The position numbers were made by a program, and so were the translations under genes. Of a stretch of 64,000 nucleotides of DNA, positions 35,278-43,068 are shown piece after piece (position 1 is the first letter of the stretch; each line of letters begins with the position of its first letter). Location: NCBI GenBank assembly GCA_035606665.1, contig DATNEY010000021.1, positions 62,001 through 126,000 of the forward strand. The letters run 5' to 3'. The notes beneath the pieces were generated by a model, which saw only the letters and a list, made by a program, of their open reading frames with translations, did no database searches and was not told the origin of the DNA. The stretch is from DASUGC01 sp035606665. Its GTDB lineage: Bacteria; Acidobacteriota; Vicinamibacteria; Vicinamibacterales; SCN-69-37.

Positions 35278-36204
35278 ATGGACTCTCCTTACCTGGACTT
35301 CGACCGCCCGGCCTGGGCGGCGCTCCGTGAGGCCACCCCGCTCACGCTCACCGAGACCGATCTCTCCGAGCTTCGCGGCCTCAACGAGCGCGTGTCCCTC
35401 GCCGACGTCGAGGAGATTTACCTTCCCGTTTCGCGCCTCCTGAACCTGCACGTCGCGGCGACGCAGAACCTGCACAAGGCCACCGACATCTTTCTCGGGA
35501 GCGCTCCCGCGCCCACGCCGTACGTCATTGGCGTCGGCGGCAGCGTGGCGGTCGGGAAGAGCACGTTCGCGCGCGTGCTTCGCGCGCTGCTGGCGCGGTG
35601 GCCGGACCATCCGCGCGTCGATCTCGTCACGACTGACGGTTTCCTGCTGTCGAACAGGGTGCTCGAGGAACGCGGCCTGCTCGCCCGGAAGGGCTTTCCC
35701 GAGAGCTACGACGTCCGTTCGCTCGTGCAGTTCATGGCGGACGTGAAAGCGGCGGCCGGCGCCGTTCATGCGCCGGTGTACTCGCACCAGAAGTACGACA
35801 TCGTTCCGGGCGAATTCCAGGTCGTCGATCGCCCGGACATCGTGATTGTCGAGGGACTGAACGTCCTGCAGATCGGCCAGGCGAGCCGGTCGCTTCGCGT
35901 GTTCGTGTCCGACTTCTTTGATTTCTCGGTTTACATCGACGCGCCCGAGGAGGACATCGAGCGCTGGTACATCTCGAGGTTCATGACGCTTCGGGAGACG
36001 GTCTTCCGCGACCCGCGATCGTACTTCCATCGCTACGCGGCGCTGACCGAACCGGAGGCCACCGCCACGGCGCAGGAGATTTGGCGCACCATCAACGGCG
36101 TCAATCTCCGCGAGAACATCGTCCCGACACGGGATCGGGCCCGCCTGATTCTGGAAAAGGCCGGCGACCACGCCGTCCAGCGGATCCGGCTGCGCCGGAT
36201 CTAG
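35278..36204 (+). CDS. coaA: Type I pantothenate kinase
   Basis: A 308-residue enzyme that phosphorylates pantothenate, the first step of coenzyme A synthesis (EC 2.7.1.33). The P-loop is GGSVAVGKST, then LVTTDGFLLSN, KGFPESYD, YSHQKYDIVPG and IVEGLNVLQ, with the C-terminal INGVNLRENI that binds substrate. The length is normal. The longer open frame upstream overlaps fdxA and is rejected. Its TAG stop is embedded in a CTAG shared with the stop of the convergent thioesterase gene. Confidence 0.95.
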   Translation: MDSPYLDFDRPAWAALREATPLTLTETDLSELRGLNERVSLADVEEIYLPVSRLLNLHVAATQNLHKATDIFLGSAPAPTPYVIGVGGSVAVGKSTFARVLRALLARWPDHPRVDLVTTDGFLLSNRVLEERGLLARKGFPESYDVRSLVQFMADVKAAAGAVHAPVYSHQKYDIVPGEFQVVDRPDIVIVEGLNVLQIGQASRSLRVFVSDFFDFSVYIDAPEEDIERWYISRFMTLRETVFRDPRSYFHRYAALTEPEATATAQEIWRTINGVNLRENIVPTRDRARLILEKAGDHAVQRIRLRRI

Positions 36205-36677
36205 GCCGTCAGGGCTTTCTTCGCGGCCAGGCGCGCGACACGGCGGCCCTCGGCCTCGCGGGCGCGCTGGCGTTCTTCGTCGGACTCGAGCAGCAGGGGC
36301 GGCACCTTCACACGGCCCAGCTCCTTGTCGACCGTGACGAACGTCAGATACGCGATGCAGGTCAGTTGGCGCTCGCCCGTCAGCGTGCCCTCCGAAAAGA
36401 CTTCGACCATCACCTCGAGCGACGTCGTGAACGCGGCGGTGACCACCGCCCGCAGGATGATCAGATCCCCGACTTTGATCGGATGCAGGAACTGCAGTCC
36501 GTCCACGGCGGCCGTCACCAGAAGGCTCCGCGTGTGACGGTGACATGCGATGGCGCCGCAGATGTCGATCAGGTGCATGACCTGTCCGCCCAGGATGAAC
36601 CCGAGAGGATTCGCGTCGTTGGGCAGGACTACCTGCACCATTTCCGTGTAGGAGTCGGAGGGGCGCTTTGCCTGCAT
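36201..36677 (-). CDS. Acyl-CoA thioesterase, hotdog fold
   Basis: A 158-residue thioesterase of the YciA/ACOT group. LPNDANPLGFILGGQVMHLID with its Asn and Asp contains the catalytic residues of the hotdog fold. LQFLHPIKVGDLIILRA and CIAYLTFVTVD complete the domain, and the C-terminus is a basic helix. It hydrolyses acyl-CoA esters to fatty acid and CoA. ATG at 36677 or an in-frame GTG at 36680 may be used; no ribosome binding site is visible because a long inverted repeat abuts the start. Confidence 0.88.
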   Translation of the reverse strand: MQAKRPSDSYTEMVQVVLPNDANPLGFILGGQVMHLIDICGAIACHRHTRSLLVTAAVDGLQFLHPIKVGDLIILRAVVTAAFTTSLEVMVEVFSEGTLTGERQLTCIAYLTFVTVDKELGRVKVPPLLLESDEERQRAREAEGRRVARLAAKKALTA

Positions 36678-36685
36678 CACGTGTT

Positions 36686-36764
36686 CAAGTTCAAAGTACG
36701 AAGTTCGAAGTTCAAAAAGAGCATGGCGCCCGATTCGAACTTCGAACCTTGAACTTCAAACTTG
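36686..36764. repeat. Unit-built long inverted repeat, locus 3
   Basis: The arms at 36686-36716 and 36734-36764 pair at 25 of 31 positions by hand. Both are degenerate tandem runs of a (aag)ttcgaagttcaaa type unit. The structure spans almost the whole gap between two minus-strand genes, ending two bases before the stop of the upstream gene and about ten bases from the thioesterase start. Confidence 0.8.
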
Positions 36765-36765
36765 C

Positions 36766-39700
36766 TTAAAAGTCGTAGCCGATCCAGAACGAGAACCGGA
36801 CCTTGCGGAAGAACGAGCTGCCGCTCGTGAAACCGCTCGGATCCTGGTTGAGCGCGTCAGCGGCGAAGCGCAGGTCCTCCCAGTTGCGGTTGAACAGCGT
36901 CTTCCACGACCAGTCGAAGTGCATCGGGAAGCCGAGGAGGAAGCTCTCGAGTCCGAGGCCGTACGACGCGCGGGCGTCGACGAGACGGAGCCCGCTGACC
37001 TGGAAAGCCGGGCCGTAGACCGGCGTGAGATTGCCCAGGAGGTCCTGGCTGTACCCGAGGAACGGCGAATACGCCTCGCTCTTGGTCGTGAGCACCGTGA
37101 ACTTCTCGCCGTTGAACCCGCCGCCACCCATGTTGAAGAAGAAGGTGCCGCGCAGTCCGCCAAGCACGCCGACCGGCGTGAGCATGGCTTCGATCAGCGG
37201 GAAGCGGAGCTCGGCATTGGCGAAGAACGCCTTCTGGCCGATGAACTCCAGGTAGTCGTAGCCGCGCATTTCTCCGTTGCCGCCGAAGTACAGGAAGTCC
37301 GGGTTGCGGCCCCAGCTCTTGAAGCCCTTGAACCTCAGCGCGAGCACGCCGTTCGCGACAATCCGCTTGTAGTGGCGGAGGTCGCCGTCGATGGTCCGGC
37401 GGGACAGCCAGTTGTCGCTGATGGCGGGCGAGCCTTCGAACGTGATCTTGAAGGTGTTGCCCGCGACGGGTCCGTATTCACGGAAGACCGTCGTTTCGCG
37501 CACGAGGGAAAGACCGAAGGGCGCCATGTGGCCGTTGCGGAACAGCGCCGAACCGTACTGGCTCTGCTGGTAGTCCTCGGCGAGCTGCTGGAGGGCCGGG
37601 TTCGTGTACGACTCGCTCATGTGGATGTACCCGCCGAACAGCTCCGCGCGCGTGTACCGGTTGAACGGATAGATGGCGAACGCCGTGGCGCCCTTCTGGC
37701 TTTGCACGGCCTCGGCCAGATCGCGATCGATGTAGGGCGCGAGTGACGGGTCGTACAGGTACTGGTTCTGCCCGAAGTAGAACGTGTCCGAACTGAATCC
37801 CTGAATCGCGTACTGAATACGGTTCGCGATGTTCAGGTACGTGAACGCCATCGTCCGGTACTGCGACACCGACTGCGCGTAGAAGCTGATCTGCTTGTCG
37901 CCGAGCAGGTCGGTGAAGGTGACTTCCGTGTTGCCGTAGAAGTTGCCGCCGCTGGTGACGCCGAGGCCCACCGGCGGGCGGCCGGCGAGCGTCATGCCCT
38001 GGAAGCGGCCCTTCTTGCTGATGTTGTCGCGCACGAGCGTGTGCGACAGCGGCGGCTGGAACTCGGGCGGCATCGGCCCCGGCGTGCCGAAGTCGGCGGA
38101 CGCCACCGTGGCGATCGGCTTCTTGTCGCCGGTCACCGTGTGGATGCCGTCCTCGCCCTTGTAGTACGACACGAACGCCACGCGGAGCGGTTCGGCGGAC
38201 TTGAGCACGACGGGCGAGACGTTGCCGCTCATCGTGTCCGTGAGCTGCTTGAGCTCGCCGGTGCCGAGGTCCAGCGTCCAGACGTTCGGAATGTTCGCGT
38301 TGCGCGCCACTTCCGGGAGGATGTTCACGTTGGGATCGATCGCCGTCGATGTGAAGACGAGCGTCCGCGGGTTGTAGAACTTGGCGGCCGTGTCGTCGTG
38401 CGTGCCGAACGTCAGCTGCTTCTTTTCGCCCGAGCCCAGCGTGAGCTGGAAGAGCTTGTCGTTGCCGCTGACGCGGGCCGTATAGACGATCGTCTTGCCA
38501 TCGGGCGCGAACGTCGGCGAGAAGTCCGCGATGTTGTCCTTCGTGAGGTTGGTCAGATTGCCGGTCGCCACGTCGAGCGAGAAGATGTCGCTCACGCCAC
38601 CCTGGAGCGCCGAAAACACCACGGTCTTGCCGTCGGGGCCGAAGGCCGGCGATTCCGGGCTGTCCACGGTCTTCAGATCGAACCGGTGCTCGATGTGCCG
38701 CGTCGAGACATTCTGCAGGATCAGCGTCTTGTACTTCTCGGTCTTCGCGAAATACGCGACGGTGTCGCCGACGGGCGCCCACGCGATCCACGGCACGAGG
38801 TTGCCGCGCAGGCCGCCGGCCGTCGAGATGCTCTCGTAGCCGTGGGTGTGGTCGAAGCCCTTGGTGAGGTTGTCGATGACGTCGCCGTCCTTGGCGGAGA
38901 TCAGGATGATGTCGAGTTCCTGATCGCGCGCGTTGCCGACGACCGCCGCCATCATCTCGCCCGATGGCGAGGGCTCGATCGAAAGCACCGCGACGTACTG
39001 CGGGAACTTGCGCGGTTTGGGCGCGAGGTTCTTGCCGTAGTCGGCCGGACGTTCCTTGTCGCGGAACGGACGGAAGCGCTCCTTCAGGTACCGGTCGAAC
39101 ATCTCGTCGAACTCGTCGGGCTTCACGCGCAGCGCTTCCTCGTACGCGCCTTCGCCGCCGCCAATCACGCTCTTACGCAGCGAGAACAGGAACTGCCGGA
39201 GCCCGTCCTTGCCCCACTTCGACTCGATGAACTCGAACGTCGCGTGGCCGAGTGAATAGGGGAGGCGGCCGGAGAGCGGCTGCGTCTCGAATTCGCTCAT
39301 CTTGGGAACGTTGTCGGAGAGCGCCGCGTCGCGTACCTGCATCAGGTCGAGCACGTTCCAGTAGCCGGCCATGTAGTTGGCCAGGCCCTCGTCGACCCAC
39401 AGCGGCAGGTTCGCCCCCATGATGCCGCGCGGGATGATGTGGAACTCGAAGACGTGCGTGAGTTCGTGCGTGATCAGCCGGTAGAGCTGATCGGGCGGCT
39501 CGTCGATGGGCAGCACCATCCGGTTCCGCTCGGGTTCCGCGAACGCCAGCACGCCCTCGGGCAGGCCCGCGGCGATGTTGTTCGTCATGAACTCGCTCTG
39601 GGTCTTGAAGAGGACGAGCGGGATGCGCTCGGGCAGGTCGTGCTTCAGCTCCGCGCTGATGTGCTGGTAGGCGTTTTCCGCGTACGACGCGACACGCTGA

Positions 39701-39909
39701 AGGTGCTGCTCGAGCGCCGGATAGTAGTAGATCTCGAAGTGGTCCGTCTTGTAGATGAGCCAGTCGAACTTGGTGTGGTGCACCAGGTTCTTGCCGAAGT
39801 ACGGGACGAAAGGCGTCTGCGCCGCCAGGGGCGCCGGCGTCATCGTGAGGACCGCAAATGAGAGGAGGCCGACAAACAGGAACGACATGCGCGAGCGGCG
39901 CATCCGCAT
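36766..39909 (-). CDS. Metallopeptidase - TolB-like propeller - Omp85-type barrel fusion
   Basis: A 1047-residue outer-membrane protein in three parts. After the signal peptide (FVGLLSFAVLTMTPAPLAAQ) comes a gluzincin peptidase-MA-like domain with ITHELTHVFEF (HExxH) and the third ligand in WVDEGLANY. A run of PD40/TolB-like blades follows (SPAFGPDGKTVVFSA, FSPTFAPDGKTIVYTA). The last ~400 residues look like a BamA/surface-antigen barrel (GGNGEMRGYDYLEF, TFFFNMGGGGF) ending in IGYDF. The ATG at 39909 has GAGGTG six bases upstream. It might cut or sense envelope proteins; the barrel could secrete or anchor the front part. Function is unproven. Confidence 0.87.
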   Translation of the reverse strand: MRMRRSRMSFLFVGLLSFAVLTMTPAPLAAQTPFVPYFGKNLVHHTKFDWLIYKTDHFEIYYYPALEQHLQRVASYAENAYQHISAELKHDLPERIPLVLFKTQSEFMTNNIAAGLPEGVLAFAEPERNRMVLPIDEPPDQLYRLITHELTHVFEFHIIPRGIMGANLPLWVDEGLANYMAGYWNVLDLMQVRDAALSDNVPKMSEFETQPLSGRLPYSLGHATFEFIESKWGKDGLRQFLFSLRKSVIGGGEGAYEEALRVKPDEFDEMFDRYLKERFRPFRDKERPADYGKNLAPKPRKFPQYVAVLSIEPSPSGEMMAAVVGNARDQELDIILISAKDGDVIDNLTKGFDHTHGYESISTAGGLRGNLVPWIAWAPVGDTVAYFAKTEKYKTLILQNVSTRHIEHRFDLKTVDSPESPAFGPDGKTVVFSALQGGVSDIFSLDVATGNLTNLTKDNIADFSPTFAPDGKTIVYTARVSGNDKLFQLTLGSGEKKQLTFGTHDDTAAKFYNPRTLVFTSTAIDPNVNILPEVARNANIPNVWTLDLGTGELKQLTDTMSGNVSPVVLKSAEPLRVAFVSYYKGEDGIHTVTGDKKPIATVASADFGTPGPMPPEFQPPLSHTLVRDNISKKGRFQGMTLAGRPPVGLGVTSGGNFYGNTEVTFTDLLGDKQISFYAQSVSQYRTMAFTYLNIANRIQYAIQGFSSDTFYFGQNQYLYDPSLAPYIDRDLAEAVQSQKGATAFAIYPFNRYTRAELFGGYIHMSESYTNPALQQLAEDYQQSQYGSALFRNGHMAPFGLSLVRETTVFREYGPVAGNTFKITFEGSPAISDNWLSRRTIDGDLRHYKRIVANGVLALRFKGFKSWGRNPDFLYFGGNGEMRGYDYLEFIGQKAFFANAELRFPLIEAMLTPVGVLGGLRGTFFFNMGGGGFNGEKFTVLTTKSEAYSPFLGYSQDLLGNLTPVYGPAFQVSGLRLVDARASYGLGLESFLLGFPMHFDWSWKTLFNRNWEDLRFAADALNQDPSGFTSGSSFFRKVRFSFWIGYDF

Positions 39910-40090
39910 GGGGACACCTCGATAGGGGAGGAACAACACTCGAGAAATCTTACACCGCCGGGGCAACGAGCAAACCGCGTGCCTCCGCGCGCCCGCGTGA
40001 ATTCGCCATGCACCAACGGCCCTTGTGCCCCGCCGTGGACACCAGGTGACGCGCGCAGGAGACGGCCGGGGTTGTAGTAATGTTGGTTCA

Positions 40091-40648
40091 ATGATGCGCG
40101 TGGGTTGGCGGCGCCTGCTGTTGGCGACCGTTGCGGCAATCGGAATTGCCACAGTTTCGTCATGTTCTTCGACGTCGAGCGAGGTGCCGCCGGTGCTCGC
40201 CGGCGACCTGGCGAACCTCAGCTACAAGCTCAAGGACATGAACGGCCAGGAGGTAAACCTGGCTTCCTTCAAGGGCCGGCCCATCATCCTCAACTTCTGG
40301 GCGACTTGGTGCGGCCCCTGCAAGGCCGAGATTCCGATGCTCATGGCCCTCGCCGATCAGTATCGCGATCGCCAGCTCGCCGTGCTTGGCGTCTCCGTGG
40401 ACGACTCGCCTGAGGATCTGAGGAAGTTCGCCGAGGAGTTCAAGATGAACTATCCGGTGCTCGTCGGCCTCGGCCAGCACGAGTTTCAGGAGAAGTTCGA
40501 GGCGGTCGTGGCCATTCCGGTGACGTGGTTCATCCGGCCCGACGGCACCGTGTTGAAAAAGCACCAGGGCCCTGCGTCGAAGGACTGGTTCGAGTCACAG
40601 GTGAAGGCGATGCTCGCGGCGTCGCCGGCGAAGCCCGAGGCGAACTGA
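40091..40648 (+). CDS. TlpA-like thioredoxin-fold lipoprotein
   Basis: A 185-residue lipoprotein (lipobox VSSC near residue 25) with a TlpA/ResA-type thioredoxin domain. LNFWATWCGPCKAEIPML holds the redox CGPC pair, followed by VSVDDSPEDLRKF and the cis-proline stretch AIPVTWFI. It probably reduces disulfides in periplasmic proteins, such as apocytochromes, or receives electrons from a membrane partner. The small downstream gene follows after one base. Confidence 0.92.
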   Translation: MMRVGWRRLLLATVAAIGIATVSSCSSTSSEVPPVLAGDLANLSYKLKDMNGQEVNLASFKGRPIILNFWATWCGPCKAEIPMLMALADQYRDRQLAVLGVSVDDSPEDLRKFAEEFKMNYPVLVGLGQHEFQEKFEAVVAIPVTWFIRPDGTVLKKHQGPASKDWFESQVKAMLAASPAKPEAN

Positions 40649-40649
40649 C

Positions 40650-40901
40650 GTGTCGTCGAACAGGACACCGAAGAAAGAAGAAGTGGCGGGTCCCACCGGC
40701 GCCGCGCTGGCCTGTGGATGCCGTGTCGTGTTCCACCCTGGATCCGACGAGAGCCCGTTGCTCGTCGTCGTCGAGCACAAGGCCGAGTCATGCGGTGTCT
40801 CGCTGCACGTCGCCGGACTTCCGGTGTACGACCGGCGCGCGGCGATGCGCCCCTCAACCCGTGTCGGCCCGCCGCTCCAACCCGACTTCGAAGACGGATA
40901 G
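40650..40901 (+). CDS. Small protein of unknown function
   Basis: An 83-residue reading frame starting with GTG one base after the TlpA stop. It contains ALACGCRVVFHPG, LLVVVEHKAESC and GLPVYDRRAAMRP, a short beta-rich protein with three cysteines. I do not recognise a family. Tight spacing to TlpA and ending exactly where an inverted repeat begins support it as a real gene. Confidence 0.6.
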   Translation: MSSNRTPKKEEVAGPTGAALACGCRVVFHPGSDESPLLVVVEHKAESCGVSLHVAGLPVYDRRAAMRPSTRVGPPLQPDFEDG

Positions 40902-40906
40902 CTCGA

Positions 40907-40986
40907 ACAATCTGCAACCGACAAGCCGCAACCTGCAATTCGGAGTGGATCCCCTTGCAGGTTGTTGGTTGTCGGTTGCAGGTTGT
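40907..40986. repeat. Unit-built long inverted repeat, locus 4, filling a convergent gap
   Basis: Arms 40907-40938 and 40955-40986 are complementary at 28 of 32 positions by hand, with a 16-base loop. Both are tandem runs of caa(c/t)ctgcaaccga-type units. The structure occupies the whole gap between two convergent genes and its last base touches the stop codon of the ribbon-helix-helix gene. Confidence 0.85.
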
Positions 40987-41169
40987 CTATGGCTTCGGTT
41001 TCTGCTTTTGCGGCGCCGAGCTTCCGTCGCGCCCCGCGTCCTGCACGGCCCGGCGGAGCAGGAACTCGATCTGTCCGTTCAGGCTGCGCAGATCGTCGTT
41101 CGCCCACCGCTGGATTGATTCCAGCAGATCGCGATCGACCCGGAGCAGGAACGGTTTCCGATCCGCCAT
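40987..41169 (-). CDS. Arc-type ribbon-helix-helix DNA-binding protein
   Basis: A 60-residue regulator. KPFLLRVDRDLLESIQRWA, SLNGQIEFLLRRAV is a complete ribbon-helix-helix (Arc/MetJ-like) fold, followed by a short charged tail rich in Lys, Gln and Pro. It lies 12 bases after the SPFH gene on the same strand and is probably cotranscribed. Pairs of SPFH protein and Arc-like protein recur in other bacteria as far as I recall. It may autoregulate through the palindromic region at 42091-42119. No toxin gene is adjacent. Confidence 0.85.
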   Translation of the reverse strand: MADRKPFLLRVDRDLLESIQRWANDDLRSLNGQIEFLLRRAVQDAGRDGSSAPQKQKPKP

Positions 41170-41181
41170 GGCCCAACGCCG

Positions 41182-42066
41182 TTACTGATAGATCGTCCCG
41201 GTGTTGACGACCGGCTGTGTGTTGCGATCGCCGCACAGCACCACGAGCAGGTTGCTCACCATTGCGGCTTTGCGATCGTTGTCGAGCGTCACGACGTCGC
41301 GCTTGGACAACAGATCGAGCGCCATCTCCACCATGCCGACCGCGCCTTCCACGATGCGTTGCCGCGCGGCGATGATCGCGCCGGCCTGCTGCCGCTGCAG
41401 CATCGCCGCGGCAATCTCCGGCGCGTAGGCGAGATGGTTGATCCGCGCCTCCAGCACTTCGACGCCGGCCTTGTTCAGCCGCGCCTGGACCTCTGCTTTC
41501 ATCAACTCCGCGATTTCCGTCGTGTTGCTGCGCAGGGACATGTGGCCGTCGACGTAGGCGTCGTACGGATAGTGCATCGCCAGATTGCGCACGGCGGCCT
41601 CAGTCTGCACCTTGACGTAGTGCTCGTAGTTGTCGACTTCGAACAGGGCTTCGGCGGTTTCCACGACGCGCCACACGACGATGGCGGCGATCTCGATCGG
41701 ATTGCCCTCGAGATCGTTGACCTTGATCTGCGCGCTCTCGAAGTTCCGAATCTTCAGGGAGATGGCGCGGCGGCGAAACAGAGGGTTCGACCAGTGGAAT
41801 CCGTCGCGCTTGACGGATCCGCTGTAGCGGCCGAAAAGCGTGAGCACGCGCGCTTCGTTCGGGTTGACGACGAAGAAGCCCTTCAACAGGAAGATCAGGA
41901 AAACCATCACGACGATCCAGGCGACGAGTCTGAGCGGGTTGCCGACACCGTCGTCCACGGCCTGCGCCGTGACAACGAACTGCCAGAGCGACAGGGCAAG
42001 GGCTGTAAACCAGACTGGCACGGCCAGCCATCCGGAAATCGTGGAGAGAGAACGCTCGCGAATCAT
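41182..42066 (-). CDS. SPFH/band-7 domain membrane protein
   Basis: A 294-residue stomatin/prohibitin-like protein. Two N-terminal hydrophobic segments (about 12-32 and 44-65) anchor it. The SPFH domain runs from VVNPNEARVLTLFGRYSGSV to ARINHLAYAPEIAAAMLQRQQA, followed by a helical coiled region. Such proteins form ring-shaped scaffolds in membranes and organise proteases or lipids. gaggagg upstream gives a strong ribosome binding site. The partner ribbon-helix-helix gene follows. Confidence 0.92.
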   Translation of the reverse strand: MIRERSLSTISGWLAVPVWFTALALSLWQFVVTAQAVDDGVGNPLRLVAWIVVMVFLIFLLKGFFVVNPNEARVLTLFGRYSGSVKRDGFHWSNPLFRRRAISLKIRNFESAQIKVNDLEGNPIEIAAIVVWRVVETAEALFEVDNYEHYVKVQTEAAVRNLAMHYPYDAYVDGHMSLRSNTTEIAELMKAEVQARLNKAGVEVLEARINHLAYAPEIAAAMLQRQQAGAIIAARQRIVEGAVGMVEMALDLLSKRDVVTLDNDRKAAMVSNLLVVLCGDRNTQPVVNTGTIYQ

Positions 42067-42090
42067 GGTCGCCTCCTCGCGCCTGGGCGC

Positions 42091-42128
42091 GATGTCAGAT
42101 TGATATCACTCTGATGTCAATACGTCAA
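42091..42128 (-). promoter_or_regulatory. Promoter and candidate operator of the SPFH-RHH pair
   Basis: On the minus strand TTGACG (42128-42123) and TATCAA (42105-42100) are 17 bases apart. The region also holds two direct gatgtca copies (42091-42097, 42113-42119) flanking the palindrome TGATATCA (42101-42108), which overlaps the -10. A ribbon-helix-helix dimer binding there would repress the operon. Confidence 0.5.
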
Positions 42129-42149
42129 GAGGCGCTAGGAGTTCCGGAC

Positions 42150-42231
42150 ACCGCGAAGCCCCGAGCGTAGCGAGGGCGCTGAGCGTCCGAGGGCAAGCGC
42201 GTGGGGGTGGGGCCCCACGCGAACTAAAGGA
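42150..42231. repeat. GC-rich hairpin block between SPFH and EEP genes
   Basis: It contains gcgtgggg...ccccacgc and ccgagcgtagcgaggg among other self-complementary pieces. Its composition and the cgaagcccc / ggggcc words recall the block at 35205-35275. It could be a terminator for neither flanking gene in particular (both flanking genes are on the minus strand) or a dispersed repeat. Confidence 0.45.
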
Positions 42232-42241
42232 AAGACGACCC

Positions 42242-42970
42242 TTAGCACCGAACCCGAATATCCGCGACCAGGGGCAGGTGGTCTGAGGCCACGAGCGACA
42301 GACGCGTCCTTGGCAGGTGGACGTGCCGCACCTCGACGTCGCCCGCGAAGTAGATGTGGTCGAGGTGCAGGATCGGCAGGAAGCCGGGGTACGTGCGCCG
42401 GCGCTTGAGAAACGGATACAGGTCCACGCTCGACAGCCGCGCGGCCAGCAGATCGGACACGAAGCCGCGGCCCCACTCGTTGAAGTCGCCGACAACGATC
42501 TTCGGCCCCGGCGTGCGGCGATCGTGGACCCACGCAGCGAGCCGGGGCGCTTGATAGCGCCGCTCGAGCAGCGCCGTGCCGAAATGCACGTTGTAGAACT
42601 GCAGGTGATGGCCGTCGCCGAGCTCGATCGTCGCGCGGTGCGAATTACGCGGCTCGGACGTCTTCCAGGAGAGGTCGTAGTGCGCGTGATCGAGAATCGG
42701 GAACCGGCTCAGGATGACGTTGCCGAACTGATGCCGCCGCAGCTCCTTCGTCGGCGCCATGATCCAGCCCATGCCGAGCGCTGCCCCGATGACCTCGGCA
42801 TGGCCCGGTCCGGTCAGCCCAGGGCCGATGACCTCCTGCAGCGCGATGACGTCCGCCTCGGTCGCCGCGAGCACGCGGGCAATGCGGTCCGGCCGCGTGC
42901 GCCGATCGAGTCCGCGCGCGCGATGGATGTTGTAGGTGGCGACTCGCACGTCCACGAAATCGCGCGACAT
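42242..42970 (-). CDS. Endonuclease/exonuclease/phosphatase family protein
   Basis: A 242-residue metal-dependent phosphoesterase. ATYNIHRARGLD, DVIALQEVIG, FYNVHFG, KIVVGDFNEWG and VASDHLPLVADI are the ordered motifs of the EEP fold, supplying Asn, Glu, Asp and His residues for Mg-dependent hydrolysis of DNA, RNA or phospholipid headgroups. No signal peptide is evident, so it is probably cytoplasmic. The ATG at 42970 is preceded by TATCAT at a distance of seven bases, suggesting a leaderless message. The longer frame upstream only reads through the inverted repeat. Confidence 0.9.
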   Translation of the reverse strand: MSRDFVDVRVATYNIHRARGLDRRTRPDRIARVLAATEADVIALQEVIGPGLTGPGHAEVIGAALGMGWIMAPTKELRRHQFGNVILSRFPILDHAHYDLSWKTSEPRNSHRATIELGDGHHLQFYNVHFGTALLERRYQAPRLAAWVHDRRTPGPKIVVGDFNEWGRGFVSDLLAARLSSVDLYPFLKRRRTYPGFLPILHLDHIYFAGDVEVRHVHLPRTRLSLVASDHLPLVADIRVRC

Positions 42971-42977
42971 CACATTT

Positions 42978-42983
42978 ATGATA
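42978..42983 (-). promoter_or_regulatory. -10 element for the EEP gene (leaderless)
   Basis: TATCAT on the minus strand, seven bases before the ATG at 42970 and five of six consensus positions. It abuts the left arm of the inverted repeat, so that repeat lies where the -35 region would be. Confidence 0.45.
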
Positions 42984-43056
42984 GTGCGGAGTGCCCAGTG
43001 CGGCGTGCGGAGTGCTGCTCCAGGCATTCCGCACCTCGCACACCGCACCACGCACT
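42983..43056. repeat. Unit-built long inverted repeat, locus 5
   Basis: Arms 42983-43015 and 43024-43056 pair at 25 of 33 positions by hand around an eight-base loop. The units are agtgcgg / agtgccc / gtgcgg, 6-8 nt long. It lies between two divergent genes, a position where a terminator would not be expected. Confidence 0.8.
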
Positions 43057-43068
43057 GAGGATGTCTCC

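Noticed and set aside
40987..41169. Ribbon-helix-helix protein as antitoxin of a toxin-antitoxin pair
   Set aside because: No toxin-like gene is adjacent; the neighbour is an SPFH scaffold protein.
42971..43051. An N-terminal extension of the EEP protein reading ALRTPHWALRT-type sequence
   Set aside because: It only translates the unit-built inverted repeat; the true start is the ATG at 42970 with a -10 box seven bases away.
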